Assembly: GCA_947461335.1 (NCBI GenBank)
Contig: CANHLB010000003.1
Coordinates: 1-25,553 of the forward strand
DNA from: Burkholderiaceae bacterium
GTDB taxonomy: Bacteria; Pseudomonadota; Gammaproteobacteria; Burkholderiales; Burkholderiaceae
Length of the DNA stretch: 25,553 nt
Direction: 5' to 3'
The position numbers and the translations under genes were made by a program. Below, one piece after another: positions 16,481-23,248 of this stretch (position 1 is its first letter; each line of letters begins with the position of its first letter). The notes under the pieces are model-generated. The model ran no database searches. It saw nothing but the letters and a program-made list of their open reading frames with translations, and was not told where the DNA came from.

Positions 16481-16969
16481 ATGAATATGAAATCTGATCT
16501 CTTGCACAAAATGACTCGTCGAAATTGGCTAAGGTATGTCCAAAAATTAGGTTTCATCACATTGGGCTTATGGATTACTCCATCGCTTGTCTTGGCTAAG
16601 AAAGAAGACGCTGATGAGGCTATTCAGAAGATTACTGGCGGAGCAAAGATTCAAGAAGGAAAGGTCACTTTGACTATTCCGCCCTTAGTTGAAAATGGTA
16701 ACTTAGTTGTCCTAAAAGTTACTGTAGATAGTCCTATGACTGCCAATGATTATGTAAAGAGGATTCATGTAATCGCTGAAGGTAATCCACTACCGAATAT
16801 CTTTACAGCTTACTTGACTCCACGTTCTGGTACTGCAAACATCACTACGCGAGTGCGTTTAGCGGATAGTCAGCAAGTGTGGGCGATCGCTCAAATGAAT
16901 AATGGTAGTTTTTGGCAGGGCTCTGCAGAAACCTTAGTAACCTTATCCGCGTGTACGGAGATGGTATGA
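16481..16969 (+). CDS. soxY: SoxY sulfur carrier with non-canonical C-terminus
   Basis: A 162-residue periplasmic carrier protein. A Tat-like signal (TRRNWL, residues 12-17, then a hydrophobic stretch to about 39) precedes an immunoglobulin-like SoxY domain. In canonical SoxY the intermediates are bound to the cysteine of a C-terminal GGCGG swinging arm. Here the protein ends LVTLSACTEMV: Cys158, the only cysteine, is kept, but the flanking glycines are replaced and the cysteine is five rather than three residues from the end. No frameshift explains this: the other two frames do not encode GGCGG. The start could also be ATG 16487 or 16511. The stop overlaps the soxZ start by four bases. Confidence 0.85.
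   Translation: MNMKSDLLHKMTRRNWLRYVQKLGFITLGLWITPSLVLAKKEDADEAIQKITGGAKIQEGKVTLTIPPLVENGNLVVLKVTVDSPMTANDYVKRIHVIAEGNPLPNIFTAYLTPRSGTANITTRVRLADSQQVWAIAQMNNGSFWQGSAETLVTLSACTEMV
16957..16960 (+). promoter_or_regulatory. soxZ ribosome-binding site inside the soxY tail
   Basis: GGAG lies five bases before the ATG at 16966, within the codons for the last residues of SoxY. It supports the ATG as soxZ start over the in-frame TTG at 16912. Confidence 0.6.
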
Positions 16970-17295
16970 GTAAAACATCCCGCACATCCATTACTATGCC
17001 ATCTTCTGCAAAGAAGGATGCCATTGTTGAGATCCGTGCTATCGCACAACACGATATGGAATCTGGCTTTCGCTATACCGAATCTGGAAAATTAATTCCA
17101 AGAGATATTATTCGCACCTTTACTTGTTCCTATAACAATGTAGAAGTATTTAAAGCTGACTTTTATCCTGGAATAGGTGCTAATCCATTAATCATCTTTA
17201 CTACCATTGCTACTGAATCGGGAATGCTTGAATTTAAATGGCTTGGCGATGATGGCTATGAGGCTGTAAATCAAGCGCGCATCACAGTTTCATAA
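16966..17295 (+). CDS. soxZ: SoxZ, sulfur-oxidation carrier partner
   Basis: A 109-residue protein, normal length for SoxZ. It has the family core: IRAIAQHDMESGFR, a basic GKLIPRDIIRTFTC stretch, ADFYPGIGANP, then ATESGMLEFKW ending in a beta strand. It forms the SoxYZ heterodimer that carries sulfur intermediates in the periplasm; it lacks its own signal peptide and is presumably exported with SoxY. The ATG at 16966 overlaps the soxY stop (ATGA) and has GGAG five bases upstream. An upstream in-frame TTG at 16912 would add 18 residues that do not belong to the family. Confidence 0.9.
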   Translation: MSKTSRTSITMPSSAKKDAIVEIRAIAQHDMESGFRYTESGKLIPRDIIRTFTCSYNNVEVFKADFYPGIGANPLIIFTTIATESGMLEFKWLGDDGYEAVNQARITVS

Positions 17296-17302
17296 GTATT
17301 TT

Positions 17303-18091
17303 GTGAGCAAAAAAAGATATCTTCAACTTGCAGTGATGAGTTGTACTGTATTGCTAGCAATACCAAACTCCATGGCCGCTCCTGCAGAAGTGCCCGGAAA
17401 AAAGCAGTCCAGTTACGAACTCATGTCTGCTGAAAATAAAGCGATGCAGGATGACCCAACTCTAAACCCAGCGATGTTTTGGGTGTCTGAGGGGGAAAGT
17501 TTGTGGCAAGCCAAGTCTGGCACGAAAAATATTGCCTGCTCTCAATGTCATAGTGATATCAAAAAATCCATGCGTGGTGTGGCAACGCAATATCCCAGGA
17601 TGATTAAAGGTAAGCTACAAACTCTTGAGGGACAAATTAATCGATGCAGAATAAGAGCACAAGGTGCTCCAGCATTAGCTTATGAAAGTAAAGAGCTTCT
17701 TTCTTTGACGGCACTCATTGCATTGCAATCAAAAGGTATGCCAATTGCTGTGAATGAGACACCACAAAATAAGGAAGAACTCAAAAAAGGCGACCAGTGG
17801 TTTAACAAGAGAATGGGGCAGCTTAATTTATCCTGTGCACAATGCCATGAAGATAGGGCTGGATTAAAGCTAGGCGGTAGCCTAATACCGCAAGGTCATC
17901 CAAATGCCTATCCTATTTACCGGCTTGAGTGGCAAACCTTAGGGTCATTACAACGCCGCTTACGCAATTGTATGAGTGGAGTACGGGCGCAGCAGTTTGA
18001 GTATGGTTCACCCGAGATGGCTCAATTAGAGCTCTTCTTGATGTGGCGCGCTAGAGGAATGCCTTTAGAGGCACCAGGGATTAGACCTTAA
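17303..18091 (+). CDS. soxA: SoxA, dihaem c-type cytochrome
   Basis: A 262-residue secreted dihaem cytochrome. A signal peptide covers about residues 1-26. Haem motifs are CSQCH (79-83) and CAQCH (178-182). Cys115 (NRCRIRAQ) and Cys223 (RNCMSGVRA) match the two axial cysteine ligands known in dihaem SoxA; the latter corresponds to the active-site cysteine persulfide. The ending ELFLMWRARGMPLEAPGIRP is typical. All residues needed for SoxXA catalysis therefore appear intact. It starts at GTG, seven bases after the soxZ stop, without an obvious ribosome-binding site. No soxB or soxCD gene follows: the next genes lie on the opposite strand. Confidence 0.9.
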   Translation: MSKKRYLQLAVMSCTVLLAIPNSMAAPAEVPGKKQSSYELMSAENKAMQDDPTLNPAMFWVSEGESLWQAKSGTKNIACSQCHSDIKKSMRGVATQYPRMIKGKLQTLEGQINRCRIRAQGAPALAYESKELLSLTALIALQSKGMPIAVNETPQNKEELKKGDQWFNKRMGQLNLSCAQCHEDRAGLKLGGSLIPQGHPNAYPIYRLEWQTLGSLQRRLRNCMSGVRAQQFEYGSPEMAQLELFLMWRARGMPLEAPGIRP

Positions 18092-18093
18092 GG

Positions 18094-18483
18094 CTATTTA
18101 CTCGTTTCAAGCGCTTGGTCGGCCGGACCTAAGAGTGGGGAGCTATTATCAGTGATGCTTGGAACAGTAACTTCCATGCAAATCACTTGTGAGCCTATCA
18201 GATTAAGCAGACTACATTCTTTTTTGGTCGCAGCTGATGCAGCATGCTCAAGTGGTGACTTACCAGTAGTTACTGTAGATGCAACGCTAGCAGCAGTCAC
18301 TGGATTAGCCACTGCTGCTGTGGCTATGCTGGTTCCGGCCGTACTAGATGCGGCTGTACCTGAGGCCCCAATTGCAGCGAGCGGTGCTACGCAAGCACTA
18401 AGAAAAATATTAACAAAAATAGCGCTGACCAAAAGGCCAGCTCTAGTGGCTAGGCTAATGAATTTACTTGCTACGGCAAGCAA
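18094..18483 (-). CDS. Small Ala/Thr/Ser-rich predicted lipoprotein, unknown function
   Basis: I do not recognise this gene. The open frame extends upstream, but the likely start is TTG at 18483, with GGAG at 18493-18496 nine bases upstream, giving 129 residues and a 20-base overlap with the end of the preceding gene. A hydrophobic stretch ends in a lipobox LSAC (Cys31), so a lipid-anchored envelope protein is predicted. After it comes a low-complexity region rich in Ala, Thr and Ser (about residues 32-75), then a short globular-looking tail with two cysteines (KKECSLL ... VICMEV) that could form a disulfide. It is probably co-transcribed with the Adhesin_E-like gene. Its stop is only two bases from the convergent soxA stop. 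Confidence 0.55.
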   Translation of the reverse strand: MLAVASKFISLATRAGLLVSAIFVNIFLSACVAPLAAIGASGTAASSTAGTSIATAAVANPVTAASVASTVTTGKSPLEHAASAATKKECSLLNLIGSQVICMEVTVPSITDNSSPLLGPADQALETSK

Positions 18484-18865
18484 CGTTAAAAACTCCAGCA
18501 GCCCATGAACCATTTGCGATGACTTCAAAAGGGCTATCAGGCGTTTTTTTATCAACGACTAACTTACCCTTTCCGCGATTACCTGAAAACACCTTAAATT
18601 CAATTGGGCGATATTGACCAGTAGTGCAATCGTACTCATTAAGACCAATAATGGAATTGACCCTCTCTTTGGTTTGGGGATCCTCGCCTGGTTTCTTAAA
18701 GTCTAGCAAAGACATGATTTGGGCTTTATCACCTTGAGTTTGGAGAGTTGCAGTATCTACGGAAATAGTAGATTGTTCATTTTGGCCAATCTCTTGCCAA
18801 GCAGCTAAAGCATTACCTGTAGCCAATAATCCAGAAATAGAGAGAATAAGAGCTAATTTTTTCAT
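18464..18865 (-). CDS. Adhesin_E-like secreted protein
   Basis: A 133-residue protein with a clear signal peptide (residues 1-21, cut after ALA). The mature domain starts with a tryptophan-containing W-Q-E-I-G strand, followed by a STISVDTATL strand, a central LLDFKKP and an NEYDC segment. This order resembles the small 'surface-adhesin protein E' domain common in Betaproteobacteria. Two cysteines (in YDCTTG and VACRSK) may pair. Its function is unknown; periplasmic or surface location is inferred. A TAAAAT -10-like box on the - strand at 18902-18907 may belong to its promoter, though a good -35 is lacking. AGGA precedes the ATG by about ten bases. Confidence 0.65.
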   Translation of the reverse strand: MKKLALILSISGLLATGNALAAWQEIGQNEQSTISVDTATLQTQGDKAQIMSLLDFKKPGEDPQTKERVNSIIGLNEYDCTTGQYRPIEFKVFSGNRGKGKLVVDKKTPDSPFEVIANGSWAAGVFNVACRSK

Positions 18866-18953
18866 GGGCTTGAATCCTGTGTGTTGATACTAGATATCAC
18901 TATTTTATGATCGATGAACTATTCTAAACGGGTGGGGCTAATAGGTCACAATT

Positions 18954-21413
18954 TTACTTACTGCCTAGCTCAAGCTGACGTTTAGTGCTTTCTGGCTTCA
19001 TCTGTAATGGCAGGTACTCGTTCTTTGCCCAAAGTGGGTTCATATTTCGGTAGAGCTTACTTTGCACCCAGCCTGATTGCCCAGTTTGATAAATAAAAAG
19101 TGATTTTTCAAGATCAGATAGGTCGTACACTGAGCGCATACTTGGGCCCTGTACAGTTTGATATGGGTTAATCGATTTTAAAAATTCAGGTCTTCCCACG
19201 TTAATAGTAAAGCTATCCCCCGGAAAGGGTGTCTCTAAATTAAATAGCTTGCCAAGCACTGGCACTTTGCTTAATGGGCGATGCTCCGATACAGCAATAT
19301 GTGCTTTCCCCCATGCCCAATTTTTTGGGTCACTACCATATTGATTGCTTAAGTATTCCAAAGCTTTATCAAAAGCATTATTAGAAGACTCTAGGCAGGT
19401 TTCAGGCTGTTTTGTTTTGGGGTCATCACACCAAGGGCTATCGGGGTTTTGTATAGCAATAAATAATGGTTGCCTATAGCTACGTGATCCGTAGCTCTCG
19501 GTAAAAAGATAGCCGAGACGGGAGTATAGATTGCGAGTGAGTTGGTCTGCCCAGGCATTAAAAATCAGGGCCCCAGCGCTATCGACTCTCATATCCCCAT
19601 CAAAGTTTTGAATAATCTCCTGTGCTGGTAAGGCAAGCTTGTGAGTAGGCTTGCTCGATTTAAAAAGTCCTAATAGCGGAGTAGAGCCTAAAGACAGCGT
19701 ATCAGCCTGCATCGTTTTCATATCATTTACATCATGAATATTCCTAGACTTAATGAGTTCAACAATGCGGTCGTATCGCATTGGCAAATCCCAATCACCA
19801 GTTAAGGGATTAGGATCATTTGCAGCAATTATTCTTTGATTGGCAGTAGCAATCCAACCCTGATCGGGGTTATTGCTGGCAGGCAATTGATCAAAAGGGA
19901 TATAACCATTCCAATCAAACTGTTTGTCCCACCCCAGTGCAGGGGCAACACCATATAAGCCCTGATGCAAAATTCGCTTAGGCGCAACACCTGCTGCCTG
20001 ATAAGAAATATTGCCTTCAGTATCTGCCATCACTACGTTTTGCATTGGAGCATAGTTTTTATGTAGTGCTTGCTTAAATGAGCTTAAGTCTTTAGCTTGG
20101 TTCATTTCAAGAAGACCTACAACAGATTGATTTTCACTATCTAATGCTGTCCAGCGAAGCGCTAAAGCAAATCTTTTTGTATCAATACTTCGTTTAGCTC
20201 GTGCGTAAGAATCAGAAATTACAGGTCCATGCCTAGTTTCTTTGACTAAAAAAGTAAGGGGCGCTGAGCCTTTTATATCAATGATCTCTTGATGCACTTT
20301 AAAGGGTAGAGGCCCATCTGGACCACGATACATGCCTGGGTTATTAATATCAATCTGTTCAATATAGAGATCTTGCACATCAGGATTGGTATTGGTAAAA
20401 CTCCAGGCAAATTTATCCGTTCTACCCAAAACTACTGCTGGTATACCGGGCAAGGTTGCGCCAATAATATTCATACCTGGTGCATCAAGATGAGCAAAGT
20501 ACCAAATCGCTGGGGCTGATAGCCCTAAATGAGGATCATTTGCTAGTAAGGGCTTCCCACTGGAAGTCAGCTTGCCGCTCAGGGCCCAGTTATTTGATCC
20601 AATACCATCTTTTCCTCCTGGAAATTCAAAGGAGCCAAGCTCGGTAGATGGAAGATTTTTGGGGCTATCTTCAATCGGGCCTGCTGCAGGATTGAAGAGA
20701 TTGAGATCTTTATACATCTTGGCAAAATCAAGGTTGCTTACAGGCGAACCTGGTTCGTATGGAGGCAAAATTTCCCAAATTTGTTTGGTAGTAAGAAATT
20801 GAGAAAGCTCAAGTCTTTGGAATTCCTTGTCCCAGTTACCGCCAAGATCAAGCGCCATCATCAGCATCCAAGCAACACTATCAGTTGGTGACCAATGACC
20901 TGGTCTCGACCCTGTTAAAAAGTATTCAAGTGGAAGGGCCCAACCCAAATTCGCATTGCCAGCATTAACGCCATCGGCGTAGGATTGCAAGAGGCGTTTA
21001 GCATTGACCGGGTAGCGATCAAATTGCTGTTCGGCAGCACGCTTAATGCCAATTGTCCGAATGAAGCGATCAATCTTCACAGTATCATTGCCTAAAATTT
21101 CAGAAAGGCGACCACTAGCAAGGCGACGATTCATTTCTAGTTGCCATGAGCGCTCTGATGCATGCAAATAGCCCAAAGCAAATAATGCATCAGCTTGGCT
21201 TTTCGCTTTGATATGCGGTATATCAAACTCGTCAAAAGAAATAAGCACTGAGTCACCAATTCCCTTGATGCTGCGTTTACCCGAAGGAGAGCTCTGTGCT
21301 GAATACAAATAGGAAACTGACACGACCAAGCAGACCACTAGGGCTATAACAAAAGCCCAAAAGATTGGGCGCAAGAGCTTGCCCAGTCTGGTCATATTGC
21401 TATTAAATCTCAT
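18954..21413 (-). CDS. Penicillin acylase family protein (S45 Ntn-hydrolase)
   Basis: An 819-residue amidase precursor of normal length. A membrane-spanning stretch at about residues 17-36 serves as signal or anchor. The alpha chain shows DEFDIPHIKA and ALGYLHASERSWQLEMNRR (about 61-97), both classical. A linker (about 230-270) precedes the autocatalytic site Gly-Ser in GIGSNNWALSG, so Ser273 should become the N-terminal nucleophile of the beta chain. DPHLGLSAPAIWY follows as expected. Family members hydrolyse beta-lactam side chains, acyl-homoserine lactones or other acyl amides; the sequence does not say which. It lies alone on the - strand, divergent from tRNA-Leu. The ATG at 21413 or 21398 could be the start; neither has a good ribosome-binding site. 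Confidence 0.9.
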   Translation of the reverse strand: MRFNSNMTRLGKLLRPIFWAFVIALVVCLVVSVSYLYSAQSSPSGKRSIKGIGDSVLISFDEFDIPHIKAKSQADALFALGYLHASERSWQLEMNRRLASGRLSEILGNDTVKIDRFIRTIGIKRAAEQQFDRYPVNAKRLLQSYADGVNAGNANLGWALPLEYFLTGSRPGHWSPTDSVAWMLMMALDLGGNWDKEFQRLELSQFLTTKQIWEILPPYEPGSPVSNLDFAKMYKDLNLFNPAAGPIEDSPKNLPSTELGSFEFPGGKDGIGSNNWALSGKLTSSGKPLLANDPHLGLSAPAIWYFAHLDAPGMNIIGATLPGIPAVVLGRTDKFAWSFTNTNPDVQDLYIEQIDINNPGMYRGPDGPLPFKVHQEIIDIKGSAPLTFLVKETRHGPVISDSYARAKRSIDTKRFALALRWTALDSENQSVVGLLEMNQAKDLSSFKQALHKNYAPMQNVVMADTEGNISYQAAGVAPKRILHQGLYGVAPALGWDKQFDWNGYIPFDQLPASNNPDQGWIATANQRIIAANDPNPLTGDWDLPMRYDRIVELIKSRNIHDVNDMKTMQADTLSLGSTPLLGLFKSSKPTHKLALPAQEIIQNFDGDMRVDSAGALIFNAWADQLTRNLYSRLGYLFTESYGSRSYRQPLFIAIQNPDSPWCDDPKTKQPETCLESSNNAFDKALEYLSNQYGSDPKNWAWGKAHIAVSEHRPLSKVPVLGKLFNLETPFPGDSFTINVGRPEFLKSINPYQTVQGPSMRSVYDLSDLEKSLFIYQTGQSGWVQSKLYRNMNPLWAKNEYLPLQMKPESTKRQLELGSK

Positions 21414-21547
21414 TGCAATATTTTAGTCGTTTTGGGCTCCTAAAGCTCTAAGTCTAAGCAGCGCCTGCTTCCTGAGACTTTCTGGGCTTGCATGCTAAAA
21501 TTTCGCTTGTCTTGATTTATTTAGCGCGGCAGTTACTGCTAGTGCGA
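21414..21547. promoter_or_regulatory. Divergent region between the acylase gene and tRNA-Leu
   Basis: The TGCTAAAAT sequence at 21493-21501 on the + strand is an extended -10 box (TG-n-TAAAAT), placing a tRNA transcription start near 21508 with a 40-base leader. The -35 region (around 21473-21478) is poor, as expected for an extended -10 promoter. On the - strand TAAAAT lies close to the acylase ATG. No terminator-like hairpin is evident. Confidence 0.4.
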
Positions 21548-21636
21548 GCCCGAGTGGTGAAATCGGTAGACACAGCAGATTTAAAATCTGCCGACTCAAA
21601 AAAGTCGTGCCGGTTCGATTCCGGCCTCGGGCACCA
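21548..21636 (+). tRNA. tRNA-Leu (anticodon UAA)
   Basis: The acceptor arm GCCCGAG (21548-21554) pairs with CTCGGGC (21626-21632), followed by A and an encoded CCA (21634-21636). The anticodon stem GCAGA/TCTGC (21575-21579 / 21587-21591) encloses the seven-base loop TTTAAAA, so the anticodon is TAA at 21582-21584, reading UUA and, by wobble, UUG. A long variable arm (CGACT...AGTCG type) and the T arm CCGGTTCGATTCCGG complete a type II tRNA, as expected for leucine. An encoded CCA means no end addition is needed. Confidence 0.97.
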
Positions 21637-21640
21637 TTAA

Positions 21641-22126
21641 TTGAATTCTTTTGCTATACAAAGTTTGAGAAGAATCCTTCCATCTCTCCTGTTATTGCTT
21701 TACTGCTCAATCAGTCCAGTGATGGGACAAACTATTTTTTTCGACTGCAAGAGGGCTGAAAAAGATTATGTAGAAGAATATGGAATGAAAATAGCTCTCG
21801 CATCTAAGACCCAAAAAGCAAAAGTATTTTTAGATGATCGTGATCTAGATCGGTCTGATGTTTATGGAACGCAAGTTGTCAAAAGCGTCACGCTTGCCAG
21901 GCCAAATATTTTCATCGTGATAGAAGCCAGTTTTGAGCCTGAGAATCTGATGGGTGTTTCTTATCCTGCGGGTACTGTAGCCACCCACATTACCCTTGAT
22001 CCTGTCACTGGTAAATTAAAGAAGGTAGAAAAAATTCAGGGTGGAATCTTAGGCGCCTCATTAGGCAATGGAACTTACGTCAGCGAAGAAACCTGTTTGC
22101 CTGCCAAAATTCCTTTCAAGCCGTGA
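21641..22126 (+). CDS. Secreted protein of unknown function
   Basis: I do not recognise this 161-residue protein. It has an N-terminal signal peptide: an RR-containing start, the core ILPSLLLLLYC, and a likely cut after VMG near residue 29. The mature part is mostly beta-like, with charged turns (DDRDLDRSD), a DPVTGKLKK segment and two cysteines (FFDC near its start, EETC near its end) that may form a disulfide. The start is uncertain: TTG at 21641, four bases after the tRNA CCA end, or TTG at 21665; neither has a ribosome-binding site. No promoter fits between the tRNA and this gene, so it may be read from the tRNA transcript. It converges with exbD across four bases. Confidence 0.6.
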   Translation: MNSFAIQSLRRILPSLLLLLYCSISPVMGQTIFFDCKRAEKDYVEEYGMKIALASKTQKAKVFLDDRDLDRSDVYGTQVVKSVTLARPNIFIVIEASFEPENLMGVSYPAGTVATHITLDPVTGKLKKVEKIQGGILGASLGNGTYVSEETCLPAKIPFKP

Positions 22127-22130
22127 GCTT

Positions 22131-22544
22131 TTAATCAGGCTCGGTAACAAATCCTAGTTTAGTTAGACCAGCACGACGAGATGCTGCGAGGACTTGCGCG
22201 ACATACTCATATTTCACGGATTTATCAGCACGTAAATTGATTTCTGGTTGCGGATCTTTCTGGGCAGCCTTTTCAGCATAGCCATCAAAGGTCTTTAGAT
22301 CAATAGGCGTGCTATTCCAAAAAATCTGGCCCTTACCATCAATAGATAGCTGAACAGATTCAGGTTTGACTTCATTGCGTACGCTATTGGCTTTTGGTAA
22401 CTCAATTTTTACTGCTTGTTGGATTACCGGTAGGGTAATAATGAAAATAATGAGTAGCACCAACATGACGTCCACCATCGGCGTCATATTGATTTCAGCC
22501 ATGATGCCGTCATCCCTTTGATCATCTTGCATATGAAAAGACAT
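22131..22544 (-). CDS. exbD: ExbD/TolR family proton-channel subunit
   Basis: A 137-residue inner-membrane protein with a short cytoplasmic N-terminus, one membrane segment (about residues 22-43) and a periplasmic domain. Asp25 in MTPMVDVMLVLLIIF is in the position of the proton-coupling aspartate of E. coli ExbD. With ExbB it converts the proton gradient into movement of TonB. It starts two bases after the exbB stop and is the last gene of a fum-murI-tonB-exbB-exbD transcript. TolR is the alternative family reading, but the adjacent tonB favours ExbD. Confidence 0.9.
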   Translation of the reverse strand: MSFHMQDDQRDDGIMAEINMTPMVDVMLVLLIIFIITLPVIQQAVKIELPKANSVRNEVKPESVQLSIDGKGQIFWNSTPIDLKTFDGYAEKAAQKDPQPEINLRADKSVKYEYVAQVLAASRRAGLTKLGFVTEPD

Positions 22545-22546
22545 GC

Positions 22547-23239
22547 TTATTCTCCAGAGTTGATGCGTGCACCTGTCACAAAATAAGACAGCAGGTCATT
22601 GCCAAAGCGATTGAGATCAGCCATTAACAATTTATTCGAGCGATTGATGGCATTAAAACCAAGTACTGCCGGAATCGCTACTGCTAAGCCCAGAGCAGTC
22701 ATGATGAGAGCCTCACCAATGGGGCCTGCTACTTGATCAAGCTGTGCGCTACCTGAACTACTAATCGCGATCAAGGCGTGGTAGATGCCCCATACCGTGC
22801 CAAACAAGCCAATGAATGGCGCAACTGCACCGGTAGAGCCAAGGAAGGTGAGGCCTTTTTGAAACCCAGCTGCAATACCATCAACGCTAATTTTAAGACT
22901 CCTAGCCATCCACTCAGAGTAATTGAGTGTTTGTAAAAGTTCGCGGTGATTAGTCGATTGGCTTTGGTGATGAGTTGAAGCAGTAGAGGCGGATTTAGCT
23001 AGATGATAGTAGGGGTTGCTCGCATGGTTTGAAAACGATTGCAAGCCTTGTTCATAAGAGGTGGCACGCCAAAAGAGATCTAGCTCTGGTTTGAGTTTGC
23101 GAAGATTGCGTAGATCCCAATAGCGGGTTAGCAAGATAACCCAAGTCACGATTGAGCAAATAAGAAGGGCAATCGCTACAAAGCGCGTAATAAAGTCGCC
23201 TTCAAGCCAAAGATTTGCAATGCCAAATGGTGTATTCAT
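22547..23239 (-). CDS. exbB: ExbB (MotA/TolQ/ExbB family) proton-channel subunit
   Basis: A 230-residue inner-membrane protein. Three membrane segments are seen: about residues 18-38, then FLGSTGAVAPFIGLFGTVWG (132-151) and, after PIGEALIMTALGLAVAIPAV (173-192), the third. GLFGTVWGI and the GEAL(I)xTALGLxVAIPA pattern are hallmarks of the family. ExbB pentamers house ExbD and energise TonB. A cytoplasmic loop of about 90 residues, containing a Ser/Thr/His-rich patch (83-98), separates the first two segments. It lies nine bases after tonB and two bases before exbD. Confidence 0.92.
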   Translation of the reverse strand: MNTPFGIANLWLEGDFITRFVAIALLICSIVTWVILLTRYWDLRNLRKLKPELDLFWRATSYEQGLQSFSNHASNPYYHLAKSASTASTHHQSQSTNHRELLQTLNYSEWMARSLKISVDGIAAGFQKGLTFLGSTGAVAPFIGLFGTVWGIYHALIAISSSGSAQLDQVAGPIGEALIMTALGLAVAIPAVLGFNAINRSNKLLMADLNRFGNDLLSYFVTGARINSGE

Positions 23240-23248
23240 AATGATTAT

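Noticed and set aside
16912..16965. Upstream TTG start that would lengthen SoxZ by 18 residues
   Set aside because: The extra residues lie entirely within soxY, do not resemble SoxZ, and the ATG at 16966 has a GGAG site and an ATGA overlap.
16922..16969. Frameshift as the cause of the odd SoxY end
   Set aside because: One alternative frame hits a stop after four codons and the other is the soxZ upstream frame; neither gives GGCGG, and the preceding residues stay in family register.
18152..18508. 118-residue open frame on the + strand opposite the lipoprotein gene
   Set aside because: It is an Ala/Val-rich mirror of the low-complexity - strand gene, with no ribosome-binding site or recognisable domain.
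22110..22145. GAGC...GCTC hairpin as a bidirectional terminator between the secreted-protein gene and exbD
   Set aside because: The stem is only four base pairs with a ten-base loop and no clear T-run; too weak to call.
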